From: Pseudomonas fluorescens NCIMB 11764
Lineage (GTDB): Bacteria > Pseudomonadota > Gammaproteobacteria > Pseudomonadales > Pseudomonadaceae
DNA length: 64,000 nt
Assembly: GCF_000293885.2 (NCBI RefSeq)
Contig: NZ_CP010945.1
Location: 6,468,001-6,532,000 of the forward strand
Direction: 5' to 3'
Part shown: positions 21,059 to 30,082 of the stretch, piece by piece
How positions within the stretch are numbered: the stretch's first letter is position 1
How the letters are laid out: each line of letters begins with the position of its first letter
Position numbers and translations under genes: made by a program
Notes under the pieces: model-generated
Database searches by the model: none
Told to the model about the DNA's origin: nothing
What the model saw: the letters and a program-made list of their open reading frames with translations, nothing else

Positions 21059-21826
21059 ATGCGCAATGTTTCGATTAATGGGCTGGATGACACGCCACGG
21101 TCGGTGGTGGCGATCGGTACGGATTATTCCTACGGTCAGGTGTTGCCTCTTCATACGCACCGACGGGCGCAATTGTTGTACGGCGCGACCGGGGTGATGC
21201 AGGTCAGCACGCATGACGGCAACTGGGTGGTGCCGCCGCAGCGGGCGGTGTGGATTCCGTCGGGGGTGGCGCATGAGGTGTTGATGCTGGGGGTGAGCAC
21301 GCGGAGTTTGTACATCGAGCCGGGGGCGGTTGATCTGGGGAGTCGTTGTCAGGTGATCAGCGTTTCGCCGTTGATGCGGCATTTGCTGATGGAGGCGGTG
21401 GAGGTTCCGCTGGCGTACGACAAGGCCAGGCGCGACGGGGCGCTGATTGATTTGCTGCTGCATGAACTGGCGCGCAGTGCTCACTTGCCGTTGCACATTC
21501 CGCTGCCTGTCGATGCGCGGTTGCTTGCGTTGTGCCAGGGCTTTTTGCAGCGGCCCGATGCCCATCAGTCGCCGCAACAATGGGCGGATCAGTTGCACAT
21601 CAGTTTGCGCACGTTCAATCGCCTGTTTCGCCAGCAGACCGACCTGAGTTTCAGCCAGTGGCGGCAGCGCGCCTGTGTGGTGTTGGCCCTCGCGCGGTTG
21701 GCGGTGGGTGAGCCGGTGACGCGGATTGCTTTGGATTTTGGCTATGACAGCCCGGCGGCGTTCTCGACGATGTTTCGCCGGGTGTTGGGGCAGGCGCCGT
21801 CCGTCTGGTTGGAGGGTACGAAATAA
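21059..21826 (+). CDS. AraC-family regulator with an N-terminal cupin
   Basis: 255 residues from ATG at 21059 (MRNVSINGLDD), preferred because GGAAG precedes it; an in-frame ATG at 21023 would add 12 residues. The cupin part (about 25-100) contains LPLHTHRRAQLLYG and VVPPQRAVWIPSGVAHEV. The C-terminal AraC double HTH (about 165-255) ends IALDFGYDSPAAFSTMFRRVLGQAP. It resembles NimR/RipA-like repressors of adjacent transporter genes. It is divergent from the TSUP permease, the likely target by position. Confidence 0.87.
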   Translation: MRNVSINGLDDTPRSVVAIGTDYSYGQVLPLHTHRRAQLLYGATGVMQVSTHDGNWVVPPQRAVWIPSGVAHEVLMLGVSTRSLYIEPGAVDLGSRCQVISVSPLMRHLLMEAVEVPLAYDKARRDGALIDLLLHELARSAHLPLHIPLPVDARLLALCQGFLQRPDAHQSPQQWADQLHISLRTFNRLFRQQTDLSFSQWRQRACVVLALARLAVGEPVTRIALDFGYDSPAAFSTMFRRVLGQAPSVWLEGTK

Positions 21827-21909
21827 AAATGAGTTTGATCCGGGCGCAAAACAACTGTACAAAATCACAGTACTTTTTTGAATAAGCACTCTTGAGCCCG
21901 GAGAACACC

Positions 21910-22227
21910 ATGGCCTCTTATGCGATGAAAATCACCCTGGAACGTATCGCCCTCTTCCAATTCACCCCTGCTCACTGCGCCCAGGCCCGGGCGATGCTGG
22001 GCTGGAGTGTTGATGAGTTGTCGCGGGAGTCTGGCGTTTCGGTCGACGCGATTGAGCGATTTGAGGCCCGCCGTGATGTGCCGGAGGCTGATCGACTGGC
22101 GCTGGCTTATCGGTTTGAGTCGGAGGGGTTGGTGTTCTTCCCGGGGTTTGCGCCGGGGCGGGGGATGAATATGAAAGGGTCGGCAGCGGAACCGATGGGG
22201 CGCACTGATTTCGCGATGGTCGAGTGA
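21910..22227 (+). CDS. Small XRE-type helix-turn-helix protein
   Basis: 105 residues with a helix-turn-helix at about 22-65 (CAQARAMLGWSVDELSRESG, then VSVDAIERFEARRDVPEADR). DNA-binding regulator of unknown target. ATG at 21910 has GGAGA six bases before it; an in-frame ATG at 21892 is less well placed. Its stop codon is immediately followed by the frame of a truncated toxin remnant. Confidence 0.75.
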   Translation: MASYAMKITLERIALFQFTPAHCAQARAMLGWSVDELSRESGVSVDAIERFEARRDVPEADRLALAYRFESEGLVFFPGFAPGRGMNMKGSAAEPMGRTDFAMVE

Positions 22228-22386
22228 AAGAAATCATCGATTGACGATTATTCTGCCATTTATGTTCTGCACTGCTTTCAGAAGAAGTCGACTTCGGGTA
22301 TCAGAACCACGCAGTCCGACATCGATTTGATCAAGGAGAGACTTCAGGCGGCGCAAGACCACGCAAAAGGATCAGATCATGATTGA
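22228..22386 (+). pseudogene. Remnant of a RelE/HigB (Gp49-like) toxin
   Basis: The open frame has no start and reads SAIYVLHCFQKKS, then TTQSDIDLIKERLQAAQDHA before TGA. This is the recognisable C-terminal third of Gp49/HigB-like toxins, which normally are about 110-120 residues. The N-terminal two thirds are missing. The remnant's end overlaps the antitoxin start (ATGATTGA), the usual higBA junction, confirming identity. Confidence 0.8.
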
Positions 22387-22700
22387 AATCGAAGAAAGCA
22401 GCGGCAACGTCTACGAAGACCTCTCGGCGCCCAACGCCAATGAAATGCGCGTCAAATCCCAAACTGGCCGCAAAAATTGGCGAAATCATAAAGGCTCGCC
22501 ATTTGACTCAGGTTCAAGCGTCTGAAATTTTGGGTCTGTCCCAACCCAAGCTCTCTGAAATGTTGCGCGGGAAGTTTCGCGGCATTAGTGAAGCAAAGAT
22601 GATGGAATGCTTATCCCTGCTTGGGCGAGACGTGCAGATCGTGGTCAAGTCAGCCCCTCGATCGAGAAAAGAGGGGCGAATTGAGGTGGTTTTCACCTGA
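22379..22700 (+). pseudogene. HigA-like antitoxin, frameshifted
   Basis: From ATG at 22379 the frame reads MIEIEESSGNVYEDLSAPNA, the family N-terminus, up to VKSQ near 22462. It then needs a shift at the AAA at 22461-22463 (one base too many) to continue as LAAKIGEIIKARHLTQVQAS, LGLSQPKLSEMLRG and FRGISEAKMMECL, the XRE core. Read without the shift the upper frame stops soon after. The lower frame could be read from TTG at 22383 or ATG at 22440 and would keep the DNA-binding part. A sequencing error is possible, but the neighbouring toxin is also broken. Confidence 0.75.
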
Positions 22701-22732
22701 AGTAAAAATCCCAGTGTTTGCGTTAGAAGCCT

Positions 22733-24211
22733 TTACGGCTTGAACGCAGGCGTTGGCCTTGCGTTGGAAGCTTGTTCATACCCATAAGCAATTGCCAGCA
22801 GATGGGCCTCGCTCCACTGAGTCCCGAAGAAGAACACCGAGGTCGGCACTCCGTGATCGTCCGCTCCGGAAGGCACCATGATGCCGGGATAACCTGCCAA
22901 CGCAGTGACATTCAACCCCGGGGAGCCGACGTCCCACACCACGGCATCCAGTTGATGCCCAAGCAGCACGTTGTCGATGGCAGCCGCATTTTCGCTTTGA
23001 ATTTTTTGCCACAACTCGTTGTACGCGTTCTCGTCAAAATCGACGTTGTTGGCCGCGCTCAACGTGGTTTGCCCATACGCCTCGGCGTCGGGGCAGTGCT
23101 CGTTGTATTGCAGGAGTTCCTCCAGGCTCTGGATTGCAAGACCGGTTCGTGTGGCCAGGTATCGCGGCAAATCACGCTTGATACCCATCCAGAATCCGTT
23201 TTCCACCTCCTCCGGCGACAGGGATTGAGGATCATCGAACACCACCGGAATCAATGTCGCCCCTGCGGCCTGCATGACTTCCAGCGCACGGGAAAACTGA
23301 GGGTCGCTTTGTGCGGCCTCGCCGCTGGTCTCGAACTTGACGGGATACCCGATGCGCCGTCCCACCAAGGCATTCGGGACCAGCAAAGCCGTATAGTCCA
23401 CGCCGCTGATGGCGTGCGGCTTTTTGACCGGTTCGGCGTCGTCGTTGCCGGACATGGCATTCAACAGCAGTGCCGCCTCCCGAACGGTGCGCGCCATGGG
23501 CCCGGGCGTATCGACTTTTTGACTCACCGGGACGATGCCGCTGCGGCTGAGCAAGCCCACGGTAGGCTTGAGGCCGACCACGCCGTTGACGGACGCCGGG
23601 GCGATAATCGAGCCGACGGTTTCCGTTCCGAGTGCCAGCGGCGCGAAACCTGCGGCAACCGCCGCGCCGGAACCTGAGCTTGAGCCGTAAGGCGATTCGC
23701 TCAACACGTGCGGGTTTTTGGTTTGCCCACCTCGGCTGCTCCACCCATCGGGGATGGCAGGATCGCGGAAATTCGCCCATTCACTGAGGTTGGTTTTCCC
23801 GAGTATCACCGCCCCTGCTGTTCTGAGCTGTTGCACGATGAAAGCATCTTGAGCGGCCGGCTGACCGACCATGGCCAATGAACCGGCGCTGGTCTGCATC
23901 TGATCGGACGTGTCGATATTGTCTTTGAGCAATACGGGAATGCCATGCAAAGGACCCCGTACGTGCCCTCGTTGTCGCTCTTGATCGAGCACTTCGGCAA
24001 TGGCCAATGCATCAGGGTTGAGTTCGATGATCGCGTTGATCGCCGGTCCCTGTTTATCCAGCGCCTCGATCCGGTGCAGCAAGTGCTGCACGAGCGCTAC
24101 AGCACTCAGCTGATTGCGCTCCATTCTTTGGCTGAGTTCATCGACACTTGAATATTCCAGCCCCGACTGGGGTGTCAGCCTTTGCGTAGCGTCGTTTCGC
24201 GTTACATCCAT
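22733..24211 (-). CDS. Amidase-signature family hydrolase
   Basis: 492 residues. The Ser-cisSer-Lys triad is visible: VLLKDNIDT carries the lysine (near residue 95), and SPYGSSSGSGAAVAAG the two serines (near 175). These enzymes hydrolyse amides (GatA-like fold); the substrate cannot be told from sequence. The usual ETDGSI motif here reads ETVGSI, a change beside the oxyanion region worth noting. No signal peptide. ATG at 24211 with AGGATC upstream. It stands alone. Confidence 0.88.
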   Translation of the reverse strand: MDVTRNDATQRLTPQSGLEYSSVDELSQRMERNQLSAVALVQHLLHRIEALDKQGPAINAIIELNPDALAIAEVLDQERQRGHVRGPLHGIPVLLKDNIDTSDQMQTSAGSLAMVGQPAAQDAFIVQQLRTAGAVILGKTNLSEWANFRDPAIPDGWSSRGGQTKNPHVLSESPYGSSSGSGAAVAAGFAPLALGTETVGSIIAPASVNGVVGLKPTVGLLSRSGIVPVSQKVDTPGPMARTVREAALLLNAMSGNDDAEPVKKPHAISGVDYTALLVPNALVGRRIGYPVKFETSGEAAQSDPQFSRALEVMQAAGATLIPVVFDDPQSLSPEEVENGFWMGIKRDLPRYLATRTGLAIQSLEELLQYNEHCPDAEAYGQTTLSAANNVDFDENAYNELWQKIQSENAAAIDNVLLGHQLDAVVWDVGSPGLNVTALAGYPGIMVPSGADDHGVPTSVFFFGTQWSEAHLLAIAYGYEQASNARPTPAFKP

Positions 24212-24347
24212 GTGATAAAGATCCTCGTGATGACTGATAGCGAGTGAATAAGCTCACTCGCTTTTCAAGCCTACAGACGCCGCTGGAAATGTCCGTCATC
24301 TCCTGGCACTGCATCACGTATGAATATTCGCGCCCATCTGTAGCCGC

Positions 24348-25388
24348 TCAGCCAACACTCTCCTGATACACCTGCTGCTCGACCTCGGACCACCAAACAC
24401 TCCCCCGCTGCGGATACATCACGTTGAATGCCTCACCCATCTGCGGCGTGGTAATCGACACGCTGCGCTCCCAGGCCAGTGCCAGGATCCGGTCAAACGG
24501 TTCGAACCAGGCGTGCATCGACAGATCGAAGGTGCCGTTGTGAATCGGCAGTAACCAGCGGCCTTTGAGATCGATGTGTGCTTGCAGGGTTTGCTCAGGC
24601 TGCATATGAACATGCGGCCACTCAACGTTGTACGCACCGGTTTCCATCAGCGTCAGGTCGAACGGGCCGTACTGTTCGCCGATGCGTTTGAAGCCGTCGA
24701 AGTAACCGCTGTCGCCGCTGAAGAAGATCCGCGTGTGGGCGTCGATCATCACCCACGAGGCCCACAGTGTGCTGTTGCCATCGAACAGGCCACGGCCGGA
24801 AAAATGTTGCGACGGGGTGGCGATAAACTGGATGCCGTCGACTTCGGTGCCCTGCCACCAGTCGAGCTGGCGCACTTTGCTGGCGTCGATGCCCCACTTG
24901 ATCAGGGTGTCGCCGACGCCCAGCGGCGTAAGGAAGTACTTGGCCTTGTCCGCCAGTTTGAGCACGGCCTCATAATCGAGATGGTCATAGTGATCGTGGG
25001 ACAGGATCACCGCTTCGATCGGTGGCAATTCTTCGAGGCTGATGGGCGGTTGGTGAAAGCGTTTCGGACCGGCCCATTGCACGGGTGAAGCGCGGTCGGC
25101 AAAGACCGGGTCGGTGATCCAGAATTTATCCCGCAGCTTGAGCATGACGGTGGAGTGGCCGAGGCGATAGACGCTGTGATTAGGCGCGGCGATCAACGCA
25201 TCGTGGGTCAGGCGTTGCACCGGGACGGCCGAGGTTGGGCGGGTGTTGCGCGGTTTGTGGAAGATCATGCTCCACATGATGCGTACCATTTTGCAAAAGC
25301 CTTCTCGCTGCACGGGCGCATGGTTTTTGAAGGCCCCGTCGACCTGACGGGAAGCTTCAGGCGCAGAGGCGTTGGTGGAATTGGCCAT
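24348..25388 (-). CDS. Metallo-beta-lactamase-fold hydrolase (UlaG/NAPE-PLD-like)
   Basis: 346 residues. The metal-binding HxHxDH appears as SHDHYDHLDYEAV (about residue 130), with later ligands in PSQHFSGRG, FFSGDSGYF and PIHNGTFDLS. The GHSTVMLKLRDKFWITDPVF start is typical of the NAPE-PLD/UlaG subgroup, which hydrolyses phosphodiesters or lactones. ATG at 25388 is preferred over a frame extension to 25460. It is divergent from a TetR regulator across a gap with a TetR-type palindrome, so repression by that regulator is likely. Confidence 0.85.
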   Translation of the reverse strand: MANSTNASAPEASRQVDGAFKNHAPVQREGFCKMVRIMWSMIFHKPRNTRPTSAVPVQRLTHDALIAAPNHSVYRLGHSTVMLKLRDKFWITDPVFADRASPVQWAGPKRFHQPPISLEELPPIEAVILSHDHYDHLDYEAVLKLADKAKYFLTPLGVGDTLIKWGIDASKVRQLDWWQGTEVDGIQFIATPSQHFSGRGLFDGNSTLWASWVMIDAHTRIFFSGDSGYFDGFKRIGEQYGPFDLTLMETGAYNVEWPHVHMQPEQTLQAHIDLKGRWLLPIHNGTFDLSMHAWFEPFDRILALAWERSVSITTPQMGEAFNVMYPQRGSVWWSEVEQQVYQESVG

Positions 25389-25508
25389 GACGGAATGACT
25401 CCAGGAAACCGCACAGTCGGCAGTTTCTGCGGTGGGACGATAAATGGCCAAGGCACGCACGCATCAGCCGAACACTCTATTTTTGGCTGTGCAGGATTAA
25501 CCAAACAT

Positions 25509-25524
25509 TACACTGCACAGTGTA
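25509..25524. promoter_or_regulatory. Palindromic TetR-type operator candidate
   Basis: TACACTG-CA-CAGTGTA is a perfect 7-bp inverted repeat in the 213-bp gap between the hydrolase and the tetR-like gene. Its shape matches common TetR-family operators. Confidence 0.65.
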
Positions 25525-25601
25525 GTTTCTAGGTTGCATCAAAGCCGATCACAAGTAAACTGCTGAGTGTAATTCCTGAATTCTTCTGCCGAAGCGTACT
25601 T

Positions 25602-26210
25602 ATGACAGCTCCACAGCGCCTGACCGACCGAAAACGCGAAGCGATCATCCAAGCGGCGATTGCCGAATTCCGTGCCAACGGTTTCGACATCACCAGCATG
25701 GACAAGATTGCCGCCACCGCTGGCGTGTCGAAGCGCACGGTGTACAACCACTTCCCCAGCAAGGAAGAGTTGTTCGCCGAAATCCTCAATCAGTTATGGG
25801 CGCGGGTGACGGCCGAACAAGAAACGTCCTACCGCCCTGACCTGCCGCTGCGCGATCAGATGCGCCTGATCCTGATGGCGAAATTGCAGATGATGGGCGA
25901 TGACAATTTTCTCGACCTGGCGCGGGTCGCGATCGCAGCCACCATCCATTCCCCGGAGCGGGCGCAGAACATGGTCGCGCGAATGGGCGAGCGCGAAGAA
26001 GGCCTGACCGTGTGGATTCGTGCCGCTCAGGCCGATGGACGCTTGAAGCCGGTCGACCCGGGGTTTGCCGGCCAACAGATTCAGGGAATGCTTAAATCCT
26101 TTGCCTTCTGGCCGCAGATTTCCATGGGGCTGCCCGGCCTTTCGCCCGAGATGCAGACCACCGTCGTGGACTCTGCGCTGGACATGTTCCTCGCCTGCTA
26201 TCAGCTCTGA
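25602..26210 (+). CDS. TetR-family transcriptional regulator
   Basis: 202 residues. The N-terminal TetR DNA-binding domain (about 8-55) contains AIIQAAIAEFRANGFDIT, SMDKIAATAGVSKRTVYNHF and PSKEELFAEI. The C-terminal ligand domain resembles the AefR/TetR_C_7 type seen beside efflux and stress genes (DDNFLDLARVAIAATIHSPE). It probably represses the divergent metallo-beta-lactamase-fold gene and itself through the 25509 palindrome. Confidence 0.9.
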   Translation: MTAPQRLTDRKREAIIQAAIAEFRANGFDITSMDKIAATAGVSKRTVYNHFPSKEELFAEILNQLWARVTAEQETSYRPDLPLRDQMRLILMAKLQMMGDDNFLDLARVAIAATIHSPERAQNMVARMGEREEGLTVWIRAAQADGRLKPVDPGFAGQQIQGMLKSFAFWPQISMGLPGLSPEMQTTVVDSALDMFLACYQL

Positions 26211-26367
26211 ATCAAGCGTTCACTGCGCCCTGGCCCCTATTAAATGGCTTGGAAGGACACTGATTATTCCCGCTGGAATAAATGACAATGTCCGCGATTG
26301 ACCGATGAACGGTAGCTCTGAATAAAACACGGCAATGTGTTTCAGAATGAATCTGGCGCAGGACACT

Positions 26368-27444
26368 ATGGAAAACCAACGCGGCAAGGGCTTGTCATTT
26401 GCCAGACGCATTTACCTGCCCCGAACCATTGGCCTTGGCGTCGGTTGCATCAGCGTGGCCGCTGCGTTGTCTCCATTGAACATGCCGTTTTGGGTGTGGG
26501 CGTGGATGCTGGTGAACGCCTTTGTCTGGCCCCACGTTGCCTATCAACTGTCGATCCGCGCGAACTTTCCCTACAAGACCGAACGCCGCAACCTGCTTTT
26601 CGATTCGCTGTGTGGCGGTTTCTGGGCGGCGACGGTTCAGTTCAACCCGCTCACGACAGTGACCATCCTGGCGATGATGGCGATGAACAACGTCGCCACG
26701 GGCGGCCTGCGGTTGTTCATGCTCGGCACCTTGACCCAAGCGACGGGCGTCATGATTGCCTGGCTGTTGTTCGGCGCGATGTTCAACCCAACGACCACCA
26801 ATGTACAGATTTGGGCGTGCCTGCCGATCCTCACGCTCTACCCGTGGGCGGTGGGTATGGTCTGCTATCGGTTGGCGATCAAACTGTCCGAACACAAACG
26901 CGCCTTGAGTGCCTTGAGCCGCACTGACAGTCTGACCGGCCTGCTCAACCACGGCGCCTGGAAAGACCTGCTGCAACTGCAATTCCACCACTGTCGCGAA
27001 CACCAACAACCCGCCGCGATTGCCTTGATCGACATCGATCACTTCAAACCCATCAACGACACTTACGGGCACATCGTCGGTGACTCGGTGCTGCGCCAGC
27101 TGAGCGCCGAGCTCAAGCGCAACCTGCGCGAATGCGATCTGGCCGGGCGCTATGGCGGTGACGAATTCTGCGTGATCCTGCCCGGCATGCCGTTGCATCA
27201 GGCGCGGGATGTCATGGAACGCCTACGCGAGGTGCTGCATGACTACCGGCATCAGGAGATTCCCGGACTGCGGGTCAGCCTGAGCATCGGCCTGGCCGCT
27301 TTTCACCCGTCCTTCACCGATGCCATCGCCTGGCTCGATGACGCGGACAAAGCCCTCTATACCGCCAAAAACACCGGCCGCAATAAAATCTGTGTAGCCA
27401 CCCGCGATACCGAGCGCAACACGGCTGTCACGCTGGCGATTTAG
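26368..27444 (+). CDS. MASE2-GGDEF diguanylate cyclase
   Basis: 358 residues. The N-terminal membrane sensor (about 1-180) is of the MASE2 type found in AdrA/DgcC (LPRTIGLGVGCISVAAALSP, WPHVAYQLSIR). The C-terminal GGDEF domain (about 195-350) has an intact active site RYGGDEFCVILPG and an RxxD inhibitory site (RECD) five residues before it. It should therefore make cyclic di-GMP with product feedback. ATG at 26368 has AGGA just upstream; in-frame ATGs at 26335 and 26347 exist. Confidence 0.92.
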   Translation: MENQRGKGLSFARRIYLPRTIGLGVGCISVAAALSPLNMPFWVWAWMLVNAFVWPHVAYQLSIRANFPYKTERRNLLFDSLCGGFWAATVQFNPLTTVTILAMMAMNNVATGGLRLFMLGTLTQATGVMIAWLLFGAMFNPTTTNVQIWACLPILTLYPWAVGMVCYRLAIKLSEHKRALSALSRTDSLTGLLNHGAWKDLLQLQFHHCREHQQPAAIALIDIDHFKPINDTYGHIVGDSVLRQLSAELKRNLRECDLAGRYGGDEFCVILPGMPLHQARDVMERLREVLHDYRHQEIPGLRVSLSIGLAAFHPSFTDAIAWLDDADKALYTAKNTGRNKICVATRDTERNTAVTLAI

Positions 27445-27512
27445 CCAAAGCTGCGCGGCTTGCCGGGCAGTGGCGCTATAGTGGACCTCAGTCCAGCGCT
27501 GCAGAGAGCATC

Positions 27513-28031
27513 ATGACCACCGAAACCAAAACCACCGCGACCGTCGATCACTTGCGTTTCCAGCGTCCTCACGCTCACCTGGCGCCGACCTTCGGCACTG
27601 ACAAGTTTGCCCTGCGCGCCGAGGCCTTTGCGCGGTTCTTCGGCACGCCGATGTTTCTCGGGGCGCAGACGCTGATCGTCGCAATATGGATTTTTCTCAA
27701 CGTGGCGGGCATCACCCACTTCGATGCCTACCCCTTCATCCTGCTCAACCTGGCGTTCAGCCTGCAAGCGGCGTACGCCGCACCGTTGATTCTGCTGGCC
27801 CAGACCCGCCAGGCAGCACGGGACAAAGCCCAGTCCGAGGCCGATGCGCGGCACCGCGAAGACCTGGCCGTCGCCAACAGCGAACGTCAGGCCCAGGCGG
27901 CGCAGAACACCGCGCAATTGCTCGAGTTGCTCGAGCAAAACACCCGCCTCACCGAGATGACCAAAACCCTCACGGAACGCATCGAAGTCCTGACGTCGGA
28001 AATGCACCAGCATTTCGTGCGCAAGGCCTGA
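27513..28031 (+). CDS. DUF1003 family membrane protein
   Basis: 172 residues. Two transmembrane helices lie at about 48-100 (FLGAQTLIVAIWIFLNVAG and LLNLAFSLQAAYAAPLILLA), followed by QTRQAARDKAQSEADARHR, the DUF1003 signature. The C-terminal half is a charged, glutamine-rich coiled coil. Function unknown. The C-terminal helix is expected to be cytoplasmic. Confidence 0.87.
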   Translation: MTTETKTTATVDHLRFQRPHAHLAPTFGTDKFALRAEAFARFFGTPMFLGAQTLIVAIWIFLNVAGITHFDAYPFILLNLAFSLQAAYAAPLILLAQTRQAARDKAQSEADARHREDLAVANSERQAQAAQNTAQLLELLEQNTRLTEMTKTLTERIEVLTSEMHQHFVRKA

Positions 28032-28037
28032 CACTGT

Positions 28038-28916
28038 TCAAGGCAGTTTCAACGCCAGCCCCAACTCATCAAACAACGTCACCACCGAACGCAAGGCGCG
28101 ACAATCCGGACGGGTCAGCAACCACAACGCGGTGTCGTAACCGTGCAGCGGCTCGCTCAACGGCTGCAGCCCGTCACCGATCAGAAAGTCCGGCAATGCC
28201 GCAACGCCCAACCCGGCCCGCACCAGTTCGGTGACCGACAACATGCTGTTGCAGCGATAACCCGGTGTGACGCCAGGCAAGTGTTGGCGCCGCCAGGCGA
28301 CCGTGGGGTGATCGGGGAGGAAGTCGTCCGGGGCGATCCACGTGAGCGAGGCCAGGTCTTGGGCATCGACCGATTTCAGATACGCCGGACTCGCACACAC
28401 ACGGTACGACACCTGCGCCAGGCGTCGTCCTACCAAATGCTCGGGTGGCGCCTGGGTCAGGCGCAAGGCGATGTCCGCATCCCGGCGGCTGAGGTTGGCG
28501 AAGTCATTGGAGGTGCTCAGCTCGAGCGTCAGCGCCGGGTAACCGGGCATGAATTGCGCCAGCGCCGGCAACAGCAAACCTTGCAGGACCGAATCGGTAC
28601 AGGTCAGGCGCACGGTGCCGCTGATGACTTCACCGCCCTGCTCCACGCCGATGCGCGCGGCCTCCAGCGCCTGTTCGGCGCGCTCGGCCTGTTCGGCCAA
28701 GGTCTGCGCCAGGCTGGTGGGCAAGTAGCCGGCGCGGCTCTTTTCGAACAATTGCTGACCCAATGCCGCTTCCAGTCGGCGCACGGCGCGGAACACGGTC
28801 GAGACGTCGACTTTCAACAACGCCGAAGCCCGGGCCAACGAGCCGCCACGCACCAGGGCGAGGATCAGAGACAGGTCGGGGTACTCCAGTCGATAGTGCG
28901 TGGCTGCATTGATCAC
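28038..28916 (-). CDS. LysR-family transcriptional regulator
   Basis: 292 residues from GTG at 28916. The HTH (about 1-65) reads DLSLILALVRGGSLARASAL, then DVSTVFRAVRRLEAALGQQL. A substrate-binding domain follows from about 95. The reading frame remains open to 29459 inside the divergent gene, so the true start is uncertain; GTG at 28916 places the HTH at the N-terminus as in the family. It is divergent from a CTP-synthase-like gene, probably its target, with repeated AACGCCAAT between them. Confidence 0.82.
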   Translation of the reverse strand: MINAATHYRLEYPDLSLILALVRGGSLARASALLKVDVSTVFRAVRRLEAALGQQLFEKSRAGYLPTSLAQTLAEQAERAEQALEAARIGVEQGGEVISGTVRLTCTDSVLQGLLLPALAQFMPGYPALTLELSTSNDFANLSRRDADIALRLTQAPPEHLVGRRLAQVSYRVCASPAYLKSVDAQDLASLTWIAPDDFLPDHPTVAWRRQHLPGVTPGYRCNSMLSVTELVRAGLGVAALPDFLIGDGLQPLSEPLHGYDTALWLLTRPDCRALRSVVTLFDELGLALKLP

Positions 28917-28923
28917 TTGGGAT

Positions 28924-28953
28924 AACGCCAATATTGATTGCGTGAACGCCAAT
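28924..28953. promoter_or_regulatory. Direct repeat in the LysR/CTP-synthase-like gap
   Basis: AACGCCAAT occurs at 28924-28932 and again at 28945-28953, a 21-bp (two-turn) spacing. The first lies just upstream of the regulator start. It is a candidate regulator or auto-regulation site. Confidence 0.45.
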
Positions 28954-28994
28954 CTATAGTGGGTTCCAGGAATCAACAAGCGTCGAGAGCACTC

Positions 28995-29702
28995 ATGGAA
29001 AACACCGTCATCCGCATCGCCCTGATCGGCGATTACGACCCGCAAGTCACCGCCCACCAGGCAATTCCTGTCGCCCTCGGCATGGCAGCCGAACACGCAG
29101 GCCTGGACGTACAGTTCCAGTGGTTGGCCACCGATCGCATCGACAACGACACACCGCTGGAAGACTTCGATGGCTTCTGGTGCGTGCCAGCCAGTCCCTA
29201 CCGTAATGAGGGCGGTGCGTTGCGAGCGATCCGCTTTGCCCGCGAACAACAGCGACCTTTCCTCGGCACGTGTGGCGGTTTTCAGCACGCCGTACTCGAA
29301 TACGCCCGCAACGTTCTGGGGTGGAAAGATGCCGAGCACGGCGAGACAGCACCCGATGCGACGCGAGCGCTGCTCACGCCACTGACCTGTTCGTTGGTGG
29401 AAGCCGTCGACTGCATTCAGCTGGTTGAAGGTTCGTTGATCGCCAAGGCGTATGAACATTCCGAGATTCGCGAAGGCTATCGCTGCCGTTACGGTGTGAA
29501 TCCTGAATTCGAGCGGGCGTTACTGAGCGAACGGTTGTGCGCCACAGGACATGATTCGACGGGGGAGTTGCGGGCAGTGGAATTGCGTGGGCATCCGTTT
29601 TTTGTGGCCACGTTGTTTCAACCGGAACGTGCCGCGCTCAAAGGTCTGTTACCGCCGCTGGTCAGTGCGTTGATCGAAGCGTGCGTGAGGCAGACATCAT
29701 GA
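28995..29702 (+). CDS. CTP synthase C-terminal-like class I glutamine amidotransferase
   Basis: 235 residues resembling the stand-alone CTP-synthase C-terminal-region-related family. The nucleophile elbow LGTCGGFQHAVLEYAR holds the cysteine near residue 95, and RYGVNPEF plus a late histidine-containing GHPFFVATLFQPE complete the amidotransferase site. No synthetase domain is present, so the partner or substrate is unknown. ATG at 28995 is chosen; upstream in-frame codons lack a ribosome site. Its stop overlaps the next start (ATGA). Confidence 0.82.
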   Translation: MENTVIRIALIGDYDPQVTAHQAIPVALGMAAEHAGLDVQFQWLATDRIDNDTPLEDFDGFWCVPASPYRNEGGALRAIRFAREQQRPFLGTCGGFQHAVLEYARNVLGWKDAEHGETAPDATRALLTPLTCSLVEAVDCIQLVEGSLIAKAYEHSEIREGYRCRYGVNPEFERALLSERLCATGHDSTGELRAVELRGHPFFVATLFQPERAALKGLLPPLVSALIEACVRQTS

Positions 29703-30022
29703 TGGCCCGGACGCCGGAACCGCCTTACTACGCGGTCATTTTTACTTCGCTGCGAACCGACGGTGACCAGGGTTACGCCGAAGCCGCCGAGCGCATGGTA
29801 GAACTGGCACGCGAGCAGCCGGGCTTTCTCGGCGTGGAATCAGCGCGGGGTGAAGACGGGCTCGGGATTACGGTGTCCTATTGGGCCAGTGAGGCAGCGA
29901 TTCTGGCGTGGAAACTTCATCCCGAGCACCGTGCGATTCGTGAGCGTGGGCGCTCGACCTGGTATTCGGCGTGCAATACGCGGGTGTGCAGGGTTGAGCG
30001 GGCTTATGGGTTTAAGCAGTAG
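29699..30022 (+). CDS. Antibiotic biosynthesis monooxygenase (ABM)-domain protein
   Basis: 107 residues forming a ferredoxin-like ABM domain: YYAVIFTSLRTDGDQGYAEA, REQPGFLGVESARGEDGLGI, VSYWASEAAILAWKLHPEHR. Such small proteins act as cofactor-free oxygenases or degrade reactive metabolites. Start ATG at 29699 overlaps the upstream stop by four bases, so the two genes are translationally coupled. Confidence 0.88.
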   Translation: MMARTPEPPYYAVIFTSLRTDGDQGYAEAAERMVELAREQPGFLGVESARGEDGLGITVSYWASEAAILAWKLHPEHRAIRERGRSTWYSACNTRVCRVERAYGFKQ

Positions 30023-30082
30023 ATGAAGCGGTGTTCTTTAGGCTGCCATCGCGCGATGGGGCCCGCACAAACACTGCCAATC

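Noticed and set aside
28917..29459. N-terminal extension of the LysR frame through the divergent gene
   Set aside because: It would place ~180 unrelated residues before the HTH and is antisense to the amidotransferase gene.
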